Source: Mugil cephalus
Lineage: Eukaryota; Chordata; Actinopteri; Mugiliformes; Mugilidae
DNA length: 64,000 bases
Reading direction: 5' to 3'
Assembly (NCBI RefSeq): GCF_022458985.1
Contig: NC_061789.1
Span: 16,896,357 to 16,960,356 of the forward strand
Program-made: the position numbers and the translations under genes
Shown: positions 43,337-56,701 of the stretch, one piece after another
How positions within the stretch are numbered: the stretch's first letter is position 1
Layout of the letters: each line of letters opens with the position of its first letter
The notes under the pieces: model-generated
Databases searched by the model: none
Seen by the model: the letters and a program-made list of their open reading frames with translations, nothing else
Told to the model about the DNA's origin: nothing

Positions 43337-43408
43337 GGGGGTATAGCTCAGTGGTAGAGCATTTGACTGCAGATCAAGAGGTCTCCGGCTCAAATCCGGA
43401 TGCCCCCT
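43337..43408 (+). tRNA. tRNA-Cys (GCA), copy 4, T54C variant
   Basis: 72 nt with intact acceptor, D and anticodon arms (GCA). The T-loop begins CTCAAAT rather than TTCAAAT, changing the conserved T54 and the B box. The upstream block is the second copy of the duplicated flank, and the 3' flank (gtcatttcccatgcaaaagc) is homologous to that of copy 2, with TTTT about 25 bases on. Confidence 0.88.
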
Positions 43409-46400
43409 GTCATTTCCCATGCAAAAGCAAGTTTTCACGGAACCAGCGCAAGAAAAGAACACTTCTGAACACCCCCTCTCTTTATGCAGACCATTTGCAG
43501 AAAACGCTTAAAAATAAAGATTTATCATTGAATAGTGTCACCACTGAAATGTGAATAACTAACCTTTCTGACAAGAGGAGTTCACAAGACAGTGCATTTC
43601 TGAAAGCGTGTGCTTTTAAGAGAGACCAAAATGAAGAAAAATATTTGTATTTAATTAAACCTGTTGACCATCCCACACTATTTTTTGGGATGGCTTCAGA
43701 CAACTTCAGTCAAGAGCTCAACATGTCCTAGCCTTGTCTACATTGAGCCCCCTCAGCTGGGCGGACACGGACTCTGTATCGTTAAATCCTGTCTGGCCCG
43801 TTCACCAAGGCAGGGCCGTCCCCCCAAGACTGAGGCCACACTTACTCACTGGCCCTTTCCCACAACCTCCAGGCACCTTGGAGGAAGTCATCCAAGCATA
43901 ACTGCGCTCCTTAATCAAAGGCTGAATGCAGGAGTTGTCCCGGAGGTTGGCCGCTGCGAGCGCGGCTTCAGCGAAGCACTTGCTCTCCTTTCACGGGGGA
44001 AACAATGGCGCCCATTATGTCCGCCCGCAAGTGTCTGTTTTGATTTAAAAGGGGATCTCGCGAGCGGAGGGACAATGACGGGGGGGGCCCTAGCAGGAAC
44101 AACACGCAGGATACGGTCAAGGAATGACTGAACGCCACCAGAAAATGAACAAGTCCTGCCTGTCAGCATCATCCTCCGACCATCTTCCCCGAAAGGAAAA
44201 AAAATACACTCTGCATGCTTCATTGCAACAGCGAAGAAAACAGCCACAATCGCAAAGGCTCATCAGCTATCTACTACTGCTCTGAACTTATCTCTGTTCT
44301 AACTGACTATCATGTTCTATTGGGCTTACATGTGTCACAACAAGAGTTTACTGTGATAAATATGTGGGACCACTAGATTCTTTTAGCCTGATAAGAGCGT
44401 TTAGTGTGAATACCAGACACTCAAGACAGCAATAATTCTTTTCTTTCTTTTTCTTTTTTTTTATTGCAAAATATTTTCATGCCGCCCTAGAAATAAAAAT
44501 AACATCTTAAAGGGTATATAGTTGTTGGAATGCTATCCCACCTCCTCTGGCATCTTCTCTGCTTTATTAATAGCAGTGACCCGTCTTTAAATAGGACATT
44601 GTTTTGTCTATTGTCTTCACATCTCTGTGCAGTCCCCATCGCCGATGCTGTGGTAAACATCCTCTGACCCTGCAAACCCTCCACTCCCGTCGATGACCTC
44701 CCTGTTCCTAATCCCCACTTACATTATGTGTCAAGAACTTCAGTTTAAAAAACAACAACAACAAAAAAAAAACTCCTGGTAACGGGTGTTCATGCTCGTA
44801 TATGGAAACGGAATTTCGCAAACAAAGAAAGAATGAAGAATACGTCAACATTTTTTCTAGTTTATAAAAACGATAATTTAAAACAACACAATGACAGCGG
44901 GAAAAGGCCGTCGCATAGATATGGAACTACATTACCCTAATCTGCGGGGCTTCACGGCCAGTTTCAGCTCATTGTTCGGCCCGTTTTACAGCAGGCAGCT
45001 TAATCAATGTCTGAGCTCTGACAGCCATCTGCACGCCACTTTCTCCACACTGGAAAGCACACGAACACAACTGAGAGAGTAGTGAAGCATTTAGGAGCCA
45101 AAGAGACACATGTTTGCGGCAGGATGGTTTATAGAGTCCAAAAAACAGAGCTGGAAGAAAATGAGACTTGAATTCATCAGGTGGTTAGAAGCCCGAGTAA
45201 ACATCTATATAAATGTCATTACAGAACACACACGCTGCAGTTTTAGCTTTGGGTTTTCCTCTGATTCATACATAGAGGTCAGATGATGTCAGTGTAATTG
45301 CGGTGCTTCTTTTGCGCCACATTATTTCTACATAGAGAGCTGCGTGTTATAACTGGACTGAACCAGTCAGTTTATTCATTTACATTATAAGGGGTGGTGA
45401 CAATACTTGCCTAAGAGATTTTAAAAAAATCTATAACTTTTCCTGTCAGTAGAATAATTAAAAAATACAATAAAATACAAGATATTATTTTGCAGATCAT
45501 CCAGAAACTAGATGAACACAACTATGAATAAATTAGTATTGTGTTTTTCTTTCGTAGAGCTGTTTTCTTTCAAACTGATGAAATGTTGAGGGAAACCCAA
45601 TTCTTTCTGCCAACTCAGCAAGCAGAACTTGCTCGGACATGTTTTCTGTTTTTTAACATGATTAGGCTCAGCATTAGACTGGTTAAGGGTCTTTTTAAAG
45701 GATGTGTAGGGGCTTGGAGCCGGGGGTGCGCTGGAGTGCTGCCTCCCCATTCTTCCCATTATCCCGGCTTTCCATTTTCATTGGAACGAAGGCCATCCAT
45801 CAGGAGCCCCTATAGGTCCTTTCAGGGCCGAATAAAAGGATCACTGTGGACGGACCTGTCTGTGGGTTGCTCAGACATGGGAGACAACAGATGTGTTAAA
45901 CGTAGTCAGCTCCCTCACAAAAAAAAAAAAAAAAGCCTGCGGAGCCAGGGCTGCGTGCTCCCTAATGGAGAGGCAGCTTTATGTTAATTGCTGAATGGAA
46001 GTCGCTCAAAGCTGCTTTTTTTGTGAGCGTGTTCGAGTAACATCATAAAGAGGGCTTCACTTCCCTCCACTCTGAGGAGGAAAGAGCTGCAAAGAACGGG
46101 CCGTAAAATAGTTACAGGGTCTGTAACCAAACTGCGCCGGTAGATCCTACAAACGCTCACCGCGTAACTTCATCTGGACTTCGTTTTCGGGGTCGGATCC
46201 TTCTGAAACCGACACTGATCCGCAGAAAATCTAGACTTGTTGTAGCGTTGGCACTCACACACCGTCTCAAGAATACTGATGTTTTTTTCTTACGGGTTTA
46301 TGAACATTGGTGCGTTAACTCAGAGACGATATGATCCAGTAATTCAACATAAAATAGTTCTTTTCTGAAGGCCTCCAGTTGAGTTTAAAAAGAGAACACA

Positions 46401-49400
46401 GTATTCAAGGCTTAACACCAAGGTACTAACAGAGTTTGAAATGAATGAACCACTCAGCCCTGAAGCGGTTTGAGAATCTGGCGGTGTGGTTCAATTATTC
46501 AAATGAACTTGTTTAAGAAAGGAATCCAACAAAACCGTTGCCTCATTCCGCATGAATGAATCCCCGGGGGCCTGGAGTATTTCAAAAATCTACTGGTGTG
46601 ATTGGATCTCTTAAACTTTTCCCATTTTCCAACAGAAATAAACAGCACGGAGCGAGTTGTGCTTTGTAATCAAGAAAATGTTCATCTCAGCCTGGAGATT
46701 TCACAACACTAGAATAATGACATCGGACTGATTCACTTGCTGTAAGAAAATAAGATTCTTTGGATTTTTTTTTTTTTTTTTAGCAGTAGGTATAGTAAGA
46801 AATGACTATAAATAATTATTGTCAAGTAAAATTGCACATCGTGTTCCATTAACTGTTAAATCCAACTACTGCTGTCTGTGACTGTGCCCCTGATCCCGCT
46901 ACATTTTGTGGTTTCGCCTTATTTTGACTTCGTGCTTCTTGGTTGCAGATACCGACAAAGAAAACATGGCTTCTAGCGTGATAGCAAGCTGTGAGAGCTC
47001 GCTGCTGTTTGCTCCGCCGGGCCCACGCTTACCTCCTGTATCCCTGTGGGAATCAAGATAATCCCGGGGAGATCACAGCTTTTAGTCACAGCACCAGGGT
47101 TTCATTTTATTTACTTTACTGTACTTTATACTTAAATGTCTTCGCGGACGTAGCAACAGGAGATGCGGCTTATGTGAAAACAAACATTAGATGTCGGGGG
47201 CTTTTTTTTTGTGTGTGTGTGTGATTTCGCCATGTTCAGATATTCAGCTTCTACACCCCAGTGTCCTTTTGTGACACTGAAGGAGGAGGAGCAAAGATCC
47301 CTGCATCAAACCCCGGGGTCCAAACAATGGGAGCTTGGCGTGGAGAGCCCGAGGCGCTGCCATCTGCCACGGAGAGAGAGTGGAGTCTCTTTGTCAGCTA
47401 TTGTGGAATGTGGAAGCAGATTGATGAGGGCCGGGTGATTCCTTTAGGGCCCGGCGAGGCAGCAGGCAGAGCAGCGAGCCCGAATAGACACCAGTGGGAA
47501 CTCCCTCCCCTTCTGTCTCACCATTCAGCGGTCACATGACGGGGCAGCCAGACGCTGCGTCCTGGGAAGATGACAGGGGAACGTGTTCTGAGAGGGTGAT
47601 GTAATGTGTCGTAAGACGATTCCCCGTGTTGAGATCTCAGCATGCATTTAAATAATAAGTGACTCGGTTTTACCGCTCTCATTAATACACCGAAGCAGGG
47701 TGATGGGAAGCAAGAGTGACTGCTTTCTCCCTTCATGTTGCGTAAGGAGGGGATGCAGACTGGAGGACTGCAGGTCATAGTAGAGTGTCCCTACTTGGAT
47801 CATGACCTCTGACCCCCTCAGCAGGTGTCCGTGGATGGCCTTTATTGAGAAAAGAGTAGGGGGTGCAGGGCAGATGTTGAATCTGAATTCCCCCTGGGGG
47901 AAAGTGTGCCGCCACTGAGGGAAGGGGTCAGGGCAAGAGGGCGGATCTCTGACACAACCAACACAACAGACGACCACGGTTTCCATGGCAGCTTGCTGCA
48001 TCACTAAGCCGTCTGTGCTCTGGGACATAAAATAGCACTTTGGGCTCCGGGATCTCTGACAAAACCTGCTTTTATTTTGGATCTGGCAGGAGTTATACTA
48101 CAGAGTCTGTTTCAGGCAGGATCAGATTTACTATTGAGTAGCTACTTATGAAGGAATTGGACTCGGAAGAGAGATTAATCCCAGATCAGCAGGCAGATGA
48201 ATGAATACACAAGCGCTGATTAATTTGAACTTGATTTAAATAAAACTTATGTAACTTAACTACCACTTGTGTCTACAAAACATGCTCGCGCTATCAAAAT
48301 GGGGAGTAATAAAGCTCCATGAGGCTCTGCACCCAGCCAAGAAGGCAATTTCAGCAATGGTTGCTGCACAATTCCACTGTGGTGATGCTTAGCACATACA
48401 GTACAATCCAGTAGGGTGCCCGTGCAATTGCAGTAAACAGTCAATCAGTCCAAAAATCTCTGATGGACCATGAATGTTCAAACAAATCAGCCACATAGAA
48501 GTTGCTGCGGCGTTCAGGTTTAAACCACAGTGGTGACGTTTCTATCCGCAGAGCAATGTGCCGAAGTAAAACTTGCTTTTGGCAACATCTTTTTATCACT
48601 ACAGTTTATTTATGCAATTTTCGTGCGTTGTTCCCATCTCTGCTCAAGATGTTTTCTCTACACTTCTGCAGACATAAACAATACTAAATCCTGACCAATA
48701 AACACGAACTATAATAAGTAACTTCAACGTCTGGCGATGGTTTCATCTGCGGAGCTTCAAAGCCGCAGGGTGCAGCAGAAATAAAGCACGGAGATAAAAA
48801 GAACAGCTTGTTGCCCTGGCTATTTACTGGCGCTGGGCTCTGAGTCATTTCCTTGCCGTAGAGGAATGTGACTCTCCACTGATGTCTTTGATCACACTTT
48901 GGCTTCATCAGGTTATCGCCGCAATAAAACAGTCACTTCAGCAGACCGGAATGCGGCCCGCTGATTCTGGTGGGATGGATGCATCCTCGTTGCAATAAAG
49001 GAACATTTTATACAGTATGCTGCAGCTCATATCTGTGTTAGATGATGCTTTATTTTATCTTAATAGCAACATTTGATGATAACCTAATGTCAAGCTGTTT
49101 ATCTGCTAATTCCTCATCTAATCTTGAACATCAAAGACATGAATGACCATAAAGGGCATGTGATAAATCATGAATCTCCTGCTGTGTTGAAATTAATAAA
49201 CCATACTACACTGCAGAACTTTGTTCCCATCAGAGAAGGACCAGCTCAAATAATAAATAGCTCGAGGGAAGCAGCAGAGATTACAAAACATTCAGCAGAA
49301 GCACTTTTAAGGAGCATTGTGGTTTTTCTTTTCTTTCTGCACGTCAGTGAGCCACCATTGTGCCTCTGGTCCCACAAAGGGCCTTTTCTGCAACGGCGGT

Positions 49401-52400
49401 CTTGGCCCAAATGCTCGACTCTTATGCAGGAACTGTCAGTCCTGTGACGCATGACATTTGTATAACATTACTGGGGTCACAGCCCATGGTTGAGATGATG
49501 GGAGCAGATGAAAGAAAGTGGGTCAGGGCTCTGGACAAATCTTGAACTTCAGCCGGCTCAAAGAAAGCACAGGTCAGAGTATACTTAGATATGCATCTCC
49601 AGCCAAAGCTTGGCCAGTGTTGTTTGAAAAGAACCCCTTGATGTCCATGGTCATCATTCTATGGGGGTATTGTTGAAGAAACTCAGATCATATCATGTCA
49701 GCGCTTCCACTGAAGAGCTCAAAAGACAAAAAAAAATTAAAATTATTTAGCTTTTGCAGTGAAAATGCTAAAATCTTCTCAAGAACAATTTACATTCACA
49801 AAGAAATAAAACTTACATCGTTACTCAGACTCAAAAGTTCTGCACATGCTTGGACGACTTTTGGCACTAGACAAAAGACTGAGGCCACTTCCTCAATATT
49901 GTGTTCCCTGCACGGTTGCAGCGACTTTCCAGATTTTAAGATAACGCTCTAAAAGGGAAATAATCTGAAGTATTTTGGCAAGTGAAGAGGATTTATTGTG
50001 CTTAATGTCCAGGATGTTGTTCATTGTCTCACCAGGAACATAACCTTTCTCTCTCCCACAATCAAATTTGCAAAATACTCAGAAAGGGCCTACCGAGAAG
50101 TCAAAACAGATTAGCACAGTGAATGACATTAAAGAATTAAAGTAGAAATGTCCCCAGATGTACAAAAACAAACCTAATGCATGCACTTATTGACTTACGT
50201 TTCAAACTACAGTGCCAAGAGTTTTTCCATGTTTTCTTAGTGGGATGAGGTTAGGGTTAGGATTAGTGTTAGGGTTAGGCTGAAGGTGTGCATGTGGGTG
50301 CACAATGAGTGGATGTTTAAATCATATTTATCATTTGATGACTTCATATATGGTAGCAGTTCGTTAAACTGCCAGTCAATGGATTTCAATTTTGGTGCTT
50401 TGGTTGGACCAAGGCTTGGTCATGGTGGTGCCAAGCTTATACAGTACTTACCCTTTCAGTTTTGCATGTTAGCATCCTAATTAGCAATAAGTACCACTGA
50501 TGGCGTTCAATACAAAATACAAAACGTTTGGAAATGTTTCACCAAAAATGAGGAAAAGTCAAAGGATCCCTAAAGTTCAGATTGGTTTAGTAGTTGTTCA
50601 CATATTCTCTAGGTCTTGACCAAAGTAGTAGATCAAGTGACACACGGACACTGAAATCTCTTGAGCCACGTGCTAGTGAGAATAAATAAGACGACTTTAA
50701 GGAGACAAGGAAATGAGCTGTAAACAAGCACCTCTGAGTCTGGATCGTTGTGTCTTACAATAACTTTGTCTATTATACAAAAACCTAGGCAGAACAATAT
50801 GAGAGGAAGCTCAGTGATTACAGTAATGTCTGTACAGCAAATGTAAAAACAGCACCAACCGAAAAGACTTTAAATTTAGGGAATGATAAACACAGTTGAT
50901 TGATGGGGCTGTAAGCTTCCTGTCCTCCATGGCCAGGAGATAAGTCTGTGTATCCCTCTGTCATGCCAGAAAGGATACAGGTAGCCTCAGACGTCCACGA
51001 GCCAACGCAAACATGGAAACCAAATCAGTGCCTGAGCAGAGGTGGAGGGAGGAGGCCTTTCCTCTCTGCAAATCTCCCTCTGATTAGCAGGAAAGGGTCG
51101 TCGTCCTTTGACATCTCTTTGTCTCCGTAGTATTGACGGAAAAGGTCTTGATTTCCCAGGTCATCGCCGCTGCTTCCTTGGTCTTGGCCAACTCGCCGAT
51201 GACCCCTGTAGGGACAACGTGAACGTGGTCACACATACAGGAAGCGCTGCATTCTTTGAATGCTATCTTGTTTTTTTTCCGGTAACATCACCAAAACACT
51301 TTATGAATGCAGTGATGTATCTCGGTAATTAGCCGCCATGGCCACCATTTTCCATTTCCTGTCCCACACGACGTTAAAAGAGGTCCGCTCCGTTCCGCGG
51401 ATAGATTCAACATCCGAGGATGGTCTCCTCGTTTCAGCCATGAAAAACATAACAACAGCCAGCTTTAGCCTCTGGACGCCAGATTCAGCAACAGCCTGGA
51501 AATAACATTATACAGGCCAGGCAAGAAAAATAAAAAAGATCTCAGAGGGATATCATATATGGAAATGGAAAACATCAGTTGGAGGCTCTTCAAAGCCTTT
51601 AAGGGTCTCGCATTTGCCAAGTCATGCTGTAATGCTGTGTCTGTGGTTTTTTATAGACGACAAATCTATAGACAATTTAGAACAAAAGGTCTTTCTAATT
51701 ATGCTGTTTTATTTGACTTTTACGAGGCTTCGTGGCAACTTCGCCCCAATAACCGCATTTTTACAATGCTCCTTAAAATCCTGCGGCTTCCTCAGTGTCA
51801 TTTCGTGCCGTCATTTAGTGAGCCGTTGGTGTTGAGTGCAAACCTCTCCATGCGTAGCAGAGCATTCAAAATGGACTTTTTTAATTCCCCTGACGTTATC
51901 CCCAATCAGGATCCTGCCTGCGTGTCGGCCAGGATTGGAATAACAGGACAAATACTGAGTAGGATGTGAGCCACCCATCTCTGACCTCCATCTGAGCCGT
52001 TTCCTCTCCACTCTCCCTGGGTGGAACTCCCCCCAGGCCGCTAAAACTCACACATATCTACTGTTCTCCCCCCAATCATGTCTCCAAATATTCACTGCTG
52101 AGACCTCTCAGGCTGGGTGCAGGGTTCCTCGGGGTGCTAAGGTTGGGGACCCTCATAGTCGCGGCTTTGTTACAGTTGGGCCGTTGCCACCGCAAGTATT
52201 AGTCTGCAGTCATGGAGCAGGAAATCAAAAATAAGCTGCAGAACACAGCGAATTAGTGGAAACAACTTAATCCACCTCCTTCATAACAATAAACAGACTT
52301 GTTTCTCAGAGAACATCCCAGCGGTGAGATCATCCATGACAGAGGAAAATGCTAACGCGAGGATTTGTGGTAAAAAAAGAAAAAAAGAAAAAGAAAAATA

Positions 52401-53540
52401 AGTGTTTTATTTGCCGCTTTGATTTAAGCAAACAAGATTGATCTGACGGATAAGGAGGTAGAGTTTAAAGAAACATAGATGAGATTGGCCGGGTTTCAGG
52501 TAAAAAGTGTAAATAAATGAGTGATAATGACAAGTACCAATGTTAGTTTAGTGTGTTACCATGTCAGCAAATGAAGCTGATGGTTATTATTAAAGGAGAT
52601 ATTTTTCCAGTGGGGGCGGAAATGTTAAAGTTAATACAAACCCTCGATTACAAGGACAATGTTTCTTCATCTCGGCTGAAATCGTTCTGATTAGAGACAC
52701 CAATTTGGCTGTTTACACGGAAGCACAGTGAAATGTCCTGATAATCGTGTTACAGGAAAAGTCAGGCCACAACACGTCTGCTATGGCCAAAGTCCCCTTC
52801 AGCCCGCTGTGGAGATTGGAAATATAACAGAAGAAGAAGAGGAAGAACCCTTCTCACTCAGCTTCCTCTTTTCACTGTTTTTGCCAACGCCAAGTTTCTG
52901 TTGCTCCTTCAAACTCACCAACTGTAAAGAGTATATTTATTCCAACCGGACACACACGATCCGTTCAAGCATTTACGCAGTATTTACATTAGGTATTTTC
53001 GTTCTGATTGGTTAAAGTGGTGGCAGAAGAAAGTCTGGCCACAGGATTCATCCTCTGGGAATCCTGAACTTCTGAACCACCAAATCAGTCATAGTGAGAT
53101 AGCATGAAAGCATCCTCCCGAATTAAAGCCCTCTCTACGTTCAGTTAGTCAACATGTGGCATGAATTTGCCTGGCCGCCGAGCAAAACACTTCCAGATCG
53201 GGGTTCAGTCCGATTCACCCGCTCAATCCCCTCAGGAAGCGCGTGCATCGGTGCAAGCAGGGGAAGTTTACTCTGCCGCTCGACAGATCTCTGTTTACGC
53301 CGGGGCCGCATCGCGAGGACGCGGGGCAGCTTGGATTTTTTTGATTTTTTTTTTTTGCCCCATGTGTGTATCATTAAGCGAGTCATTTTTTCCCCACGTG
53401 ATGACTGAAAGGGAAACAAAGTGATCCTGCTGTTAATGTTGCTTCGAGGGTCGTCGCGTACCGCTGCTGTGGTCGTTACTGCCATAATACACTGATTTAA
53501 CATTAGCACGCATCATTAGCACTGCCAACAGTTGAAGTCA
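43409..53540. other. Gene-poor intergenic DNA far upstream of lfng
   Basis: Ten kilobases in which no splice-consistent frame, RNA gene or clear mobile element could be supported on either strand. Short homopolymers (A15 at about 45919, T17 at about 46769) and a degenerate TTAGGG cluster at 50249-50279 are the only named structures. The region could hold distal regulatory DNA. Confidence 0.4.
50249..50279 (+). repeat. Degenerate TTAGGG cluster
   Basis: Reads ggttagggttaggattagtg and then ttagggttagg: telomere-like units with point changes. Confidence 0.75.
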
Positions 53541-53546
53541 GACAAG

Positions 53547-53739
53547 CGGTGATTGCGCTCTTTCCATTTCATCTCCGCTTTGAGCTGCAGTTTACTGAAA
53601 CGAGGAGATGCTATTTTTGTGTCGTCCACACAGAAACTGTAAATGAAACAGAAGATTGTGAAAGGTCTGTTTCCTTCCCTTCATGTTTTCAGCACGTAAG
53701 CACAAAAGCACATGAAATATGGGGCTCTCTTCATTTACT
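53547..53739 (+). repeat. Duplicated non-coding block, copy 1
   Basis: Shares a long ordered series of matches with 56485-56701: gtgattg, ctctttccatttcatctc (tgatctc in the other copy), tttactgaaacgaggagat, agaaactgtaaatgaaacag, ttgtgaaa and ttccttccctt. Divergence is substantial and indels are present. No open frame is shared. Confidence 0.65.
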
Positions 53740-54159
53740 AAGACTGTCAGAGTGTGTCCTCTACGTTTTTAATCATGTATGCAGAACACAAATAGAGGCA
53801 AACACTTCCACAGCAGACCTTTTTCTTTTCACAGTAAGGAAAGCTGCAGTCTATTAACTTGTTTTCTCTATTTTGGTTCATTGTCATGGCTTGTTGGGAC
53901 ACTTAATGGAGCTCAGCCATCATTAATACACCTGCTTTCCCTGTTGTGACAAAACAAAATGTCTACCATCAAGCAGGCTAATTATTTGACCGTTCCGTGC
54001 AGCACCGTTTATTACATTTAGAGTTGGAATGGAAGCATCTTGTCTTAGCATTTTACCAAAGAACAGTCAGTTTCTACACCAGAAGTTTTGCTCTCTCCTA
54101 TATTTAGTGCTTAATAATATTTTAATTATAGAACCCCATTTTTGTCTGTTTTATAAATC

Positions 54160-54300
54160 TATTGACATTGGGCGGGATGCGAAGTACGCCCTGGACAGAT
54201 GAGCAGTCTGTCACAGGTCTAACACAAACAAACTCACATGCACAGCTGTGGCAAATTTAGAATTAAACCACACTCACATGTGCTCTTGCAGAATGAATAA
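54160..54300 (+). mobile_element. L2/SINE-like teleost retroposon copy, fragment
   Basis: Contains ttgggcgggatgcgaagtac, then gccctggacagatgagcagt and ctgtcacaggtctaacacaa, followed by ctcacatgcacagctg and aatttagaattaaacca. Same family as 26340-26610 but a different, partly overlapping portion. Confidence 0.6.
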
Positions 54301-54480
54301 TAAAATTCCTCATGACATTTCCACGTCACCAGCCTCCCTCTTGATGAATTGCTGCAAGATTCGCTGGAAGATATTTTTGTTAAGTTTGCACCTATACTCT
54401 TCTGATTTCAAGTATTGAGTGCATTTAATTTGGTTTCATAAATAATTCTATTGACCTGCAAATAAACTATAGTAGCCACT

Positions 54481-54975
54481 TACACCGATCAACCACAACA
54501 TTATGACCACTGTCAGTAGAAGTATATAACATTCACCGTCTCGTGACAGTTCAGTGTTCCGCTGGGAAACCTTTGCGCCTGGTATTCATGTGGATGTTAC
54601 ATAGATGTGCGCTACCCATCTAGACCAGACCAGACACCCCCACCCCATAGCAATGACACTCCTTGATGGCAGCAGCCACCCCCAGCAGCAGGATGCAGCC
54701 TGACACAGACACACACAAAATGGTTTAGGAACAGCTAAAAAAAAAAAAAAAAAAAAAATGAATAACAGCACAAGGTGTTGACCTTGCCTCCAAATTCACT
54801 AGATCCCAAACTGATAAAGTATCTGTGGGATGATCCCTCAACAATTAGAAATCAAAGGCCCTCCATGAACAATATTCTGTGTCCAGATCCCACAGGACAA
54901 CCTCAGACAACCCATGTCACAGGGATTGAAGCTTCTGGCTGCGGGCAACCCTCTCTACCCAGTGAGACATAACCA
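54481..54975 (+). mobile_element. Deleted Tc1/mariner-like element, copy B
   Basis: Opens with the terminal repeat tacaccgatcaaccacaaca and ttatgaccactgtcag. Inside are ttccgctgggaaacctttgc, tattcatgtggatgttacat, ccccatagcaatgacactcc, ttgatggcagcagcc, aaggtgttgaccttgcctcc followed by aaattcactagatccc, and tatctgtgggatgatccctc. All correspond to the C-terminal half of a Tc1-type transposase gene. The coding frame is broken by deletions and by an A22 tract at about 54737-54758. The 3' inverted repeat is not recognisable. Confidence 0.75.
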
Positions 54976-54999
54976 CGTGTTACTAGTCACATTAGAAAA

Positions 55000-56480
55000 A
55001 CTCTGTTCCTGACTGGCACATCCACTTCTTAGTATCTCCCTGCTTATCTCCCAAGTATCTAAGCTAATGGATGCTACTCTATGAGAGCGCATGGCCGGCT
55101 AGCCATTGACAGCCATCCAAAATCAACTTTTAAGGTAGTCTTAACACTAGGTCACACTGATGTTTTTCCCATCCAAGTGTTCCCAAATATTTAGAATTCA
55201 TCTGTGATAGCGTCTCTGGGAATGAGCTTTATCAGCACTAACTTCGTTGCCTCACTCATTCTCTGTTGAACTGATGACTGATCCCTAGATAGTTTTTTTC
55301 AGTAAATTTTTAACCTTTTGTCAAATAAGTTTTGTGTGCTGCTGACCAGTCCTGCTTCTCTTAGCTATTGTGATCTCACAATAGTAGATAAAGTGTGGGA
55401 ACCCTTCGTAGGTCATCCAGACCTACAACACATATACATGCAGCTTCATACTGAAACACAAGGGTAATGCCATTTCTTTATTTTCATTTCTCCTTTCTCA
55501 ACCATGAGCTGGTTGAGACCTTTTACACGTTTCAAAATGAATCATTAAAAACACAGGAACAGGCTTGTAGACCAGACTAATGGAGCTAATGTGACATTTA
55601 GGCTCTATTACATCTGTAAACACATACTTTAACTGAGTATATTTTCATATAAGGTACCAAATGCAATGTTGTCCCGAGAGGCATAACATTACAAAACATC
55701 AGTTTCCGCTCTTTGAATTTTGGTGGTCTTAGAGATGCAATCTGTCTTAAGATAGGGGGATTTGCTGTTTGCTTAAGCGGGGGGAAAAAATGTGGGATTT
55801 GTTTTTTCTTTCGGGGAATGTTTAGGATTGACTGTTATCTCCATCGTGTTTTACACACTGCGGTGAAAAAGAAAGATGTTCTGGTTGCCGGGCACGCAAT
55901 GGCACGAGGTTATCAGCCGTGTCACCCCTGTTCTCTGTTTCTCAAGGAGGGGGTCCTGTTAAAAATGCGGTTGGCCCGCAGAAGAAGTATGTCAGGCATG
56001 GTCGTAACTACGAGTGGGGACATGGAGGTCCTGCTCTCTGTTTTCGAATGGAAATGTTACATTTTTATTTTTTTTTACAGAAGTCCAGACTTTTGACACC
56101 AGCATTAACCACATATGAAAACAACTGAGCTGTAACATTTCTCATAAAGTACGTCCACAGGATTTAGTGTTTTAATAGTTTCATTAAATTGAAAATATCC
56201 CTCGAGTTCATCGGCTGAAAGTGAAAGTCTGCCCTGATGTTAAACTGTGTATCATCTGACTGAGAATGTCTCAGTGAACAGGAGCTCACATCCTCTTTAT
56301 TTAAGGAAAACTGAAGTGGAAAAGCCTAACCCCTTAACGCTCAACTGGGTTAACTCTGAAGGAGATCCCATGAGGAAAAACGACCCATTCTCTTCGCATT
56401 GTCTGAGACCTAAACTTTTCTCTTTTCTCTTGGTTAGTTATTGATTGTGCAGCTACAATGGAAACACGGCCCCAGCCAGC
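55000..56480. other. Intergenic DNA, nothing recognised
   Basis: No exon, RNA gene or mobile element can be supported. The frame at 55713-56096 has no domain and no splice context. Confidence 0.4.
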
Positions 56481-56484
56481 GATG

Positions 56485-56701
56485 CAGTGATTGGGTGTGC
56501 TCTTTCCATTTGATCTCTTTTGTTCTCTGTTCCGCTGCGATTTACTGAAGCAAGAAGATACTCTTTTTTTTCTTTTTTTTTGTCTCTATTCATATAGAAA
56601 CTGGTAATGAAACAGCTCATTGTGAAACGCCCTTTACTTCCTTCCCTTTGTGTCTGAAGCGCATGACAACAACAGGATCTGAAATACGGACCTCATTTAA
56701 C
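56485..56701 (+). repeat. Duplicated non-coding block, copy 2
   Basis: Diverged partner of 53547-53739 in direct orientation, 2.9 kb away. It is longer because of an expanded T tract (ttttttttctttttttttgt near 56563). The shared core ends with cttccttccctttgtg and a gaaata-gg string. Confidence 0.65.

Noticed and set aside
38762-43554. Frames reading GYSSVVEHLTADQEVSGSNP
   Set aside because: Well-known spurious translation of tRNA-Cys genes; the RNA genes explain them fully.
43664-44131. 155-codon + strand frame
   Set aside because: No domain, no promoter or splice context, and composition like the surrounding intergenic DNA.
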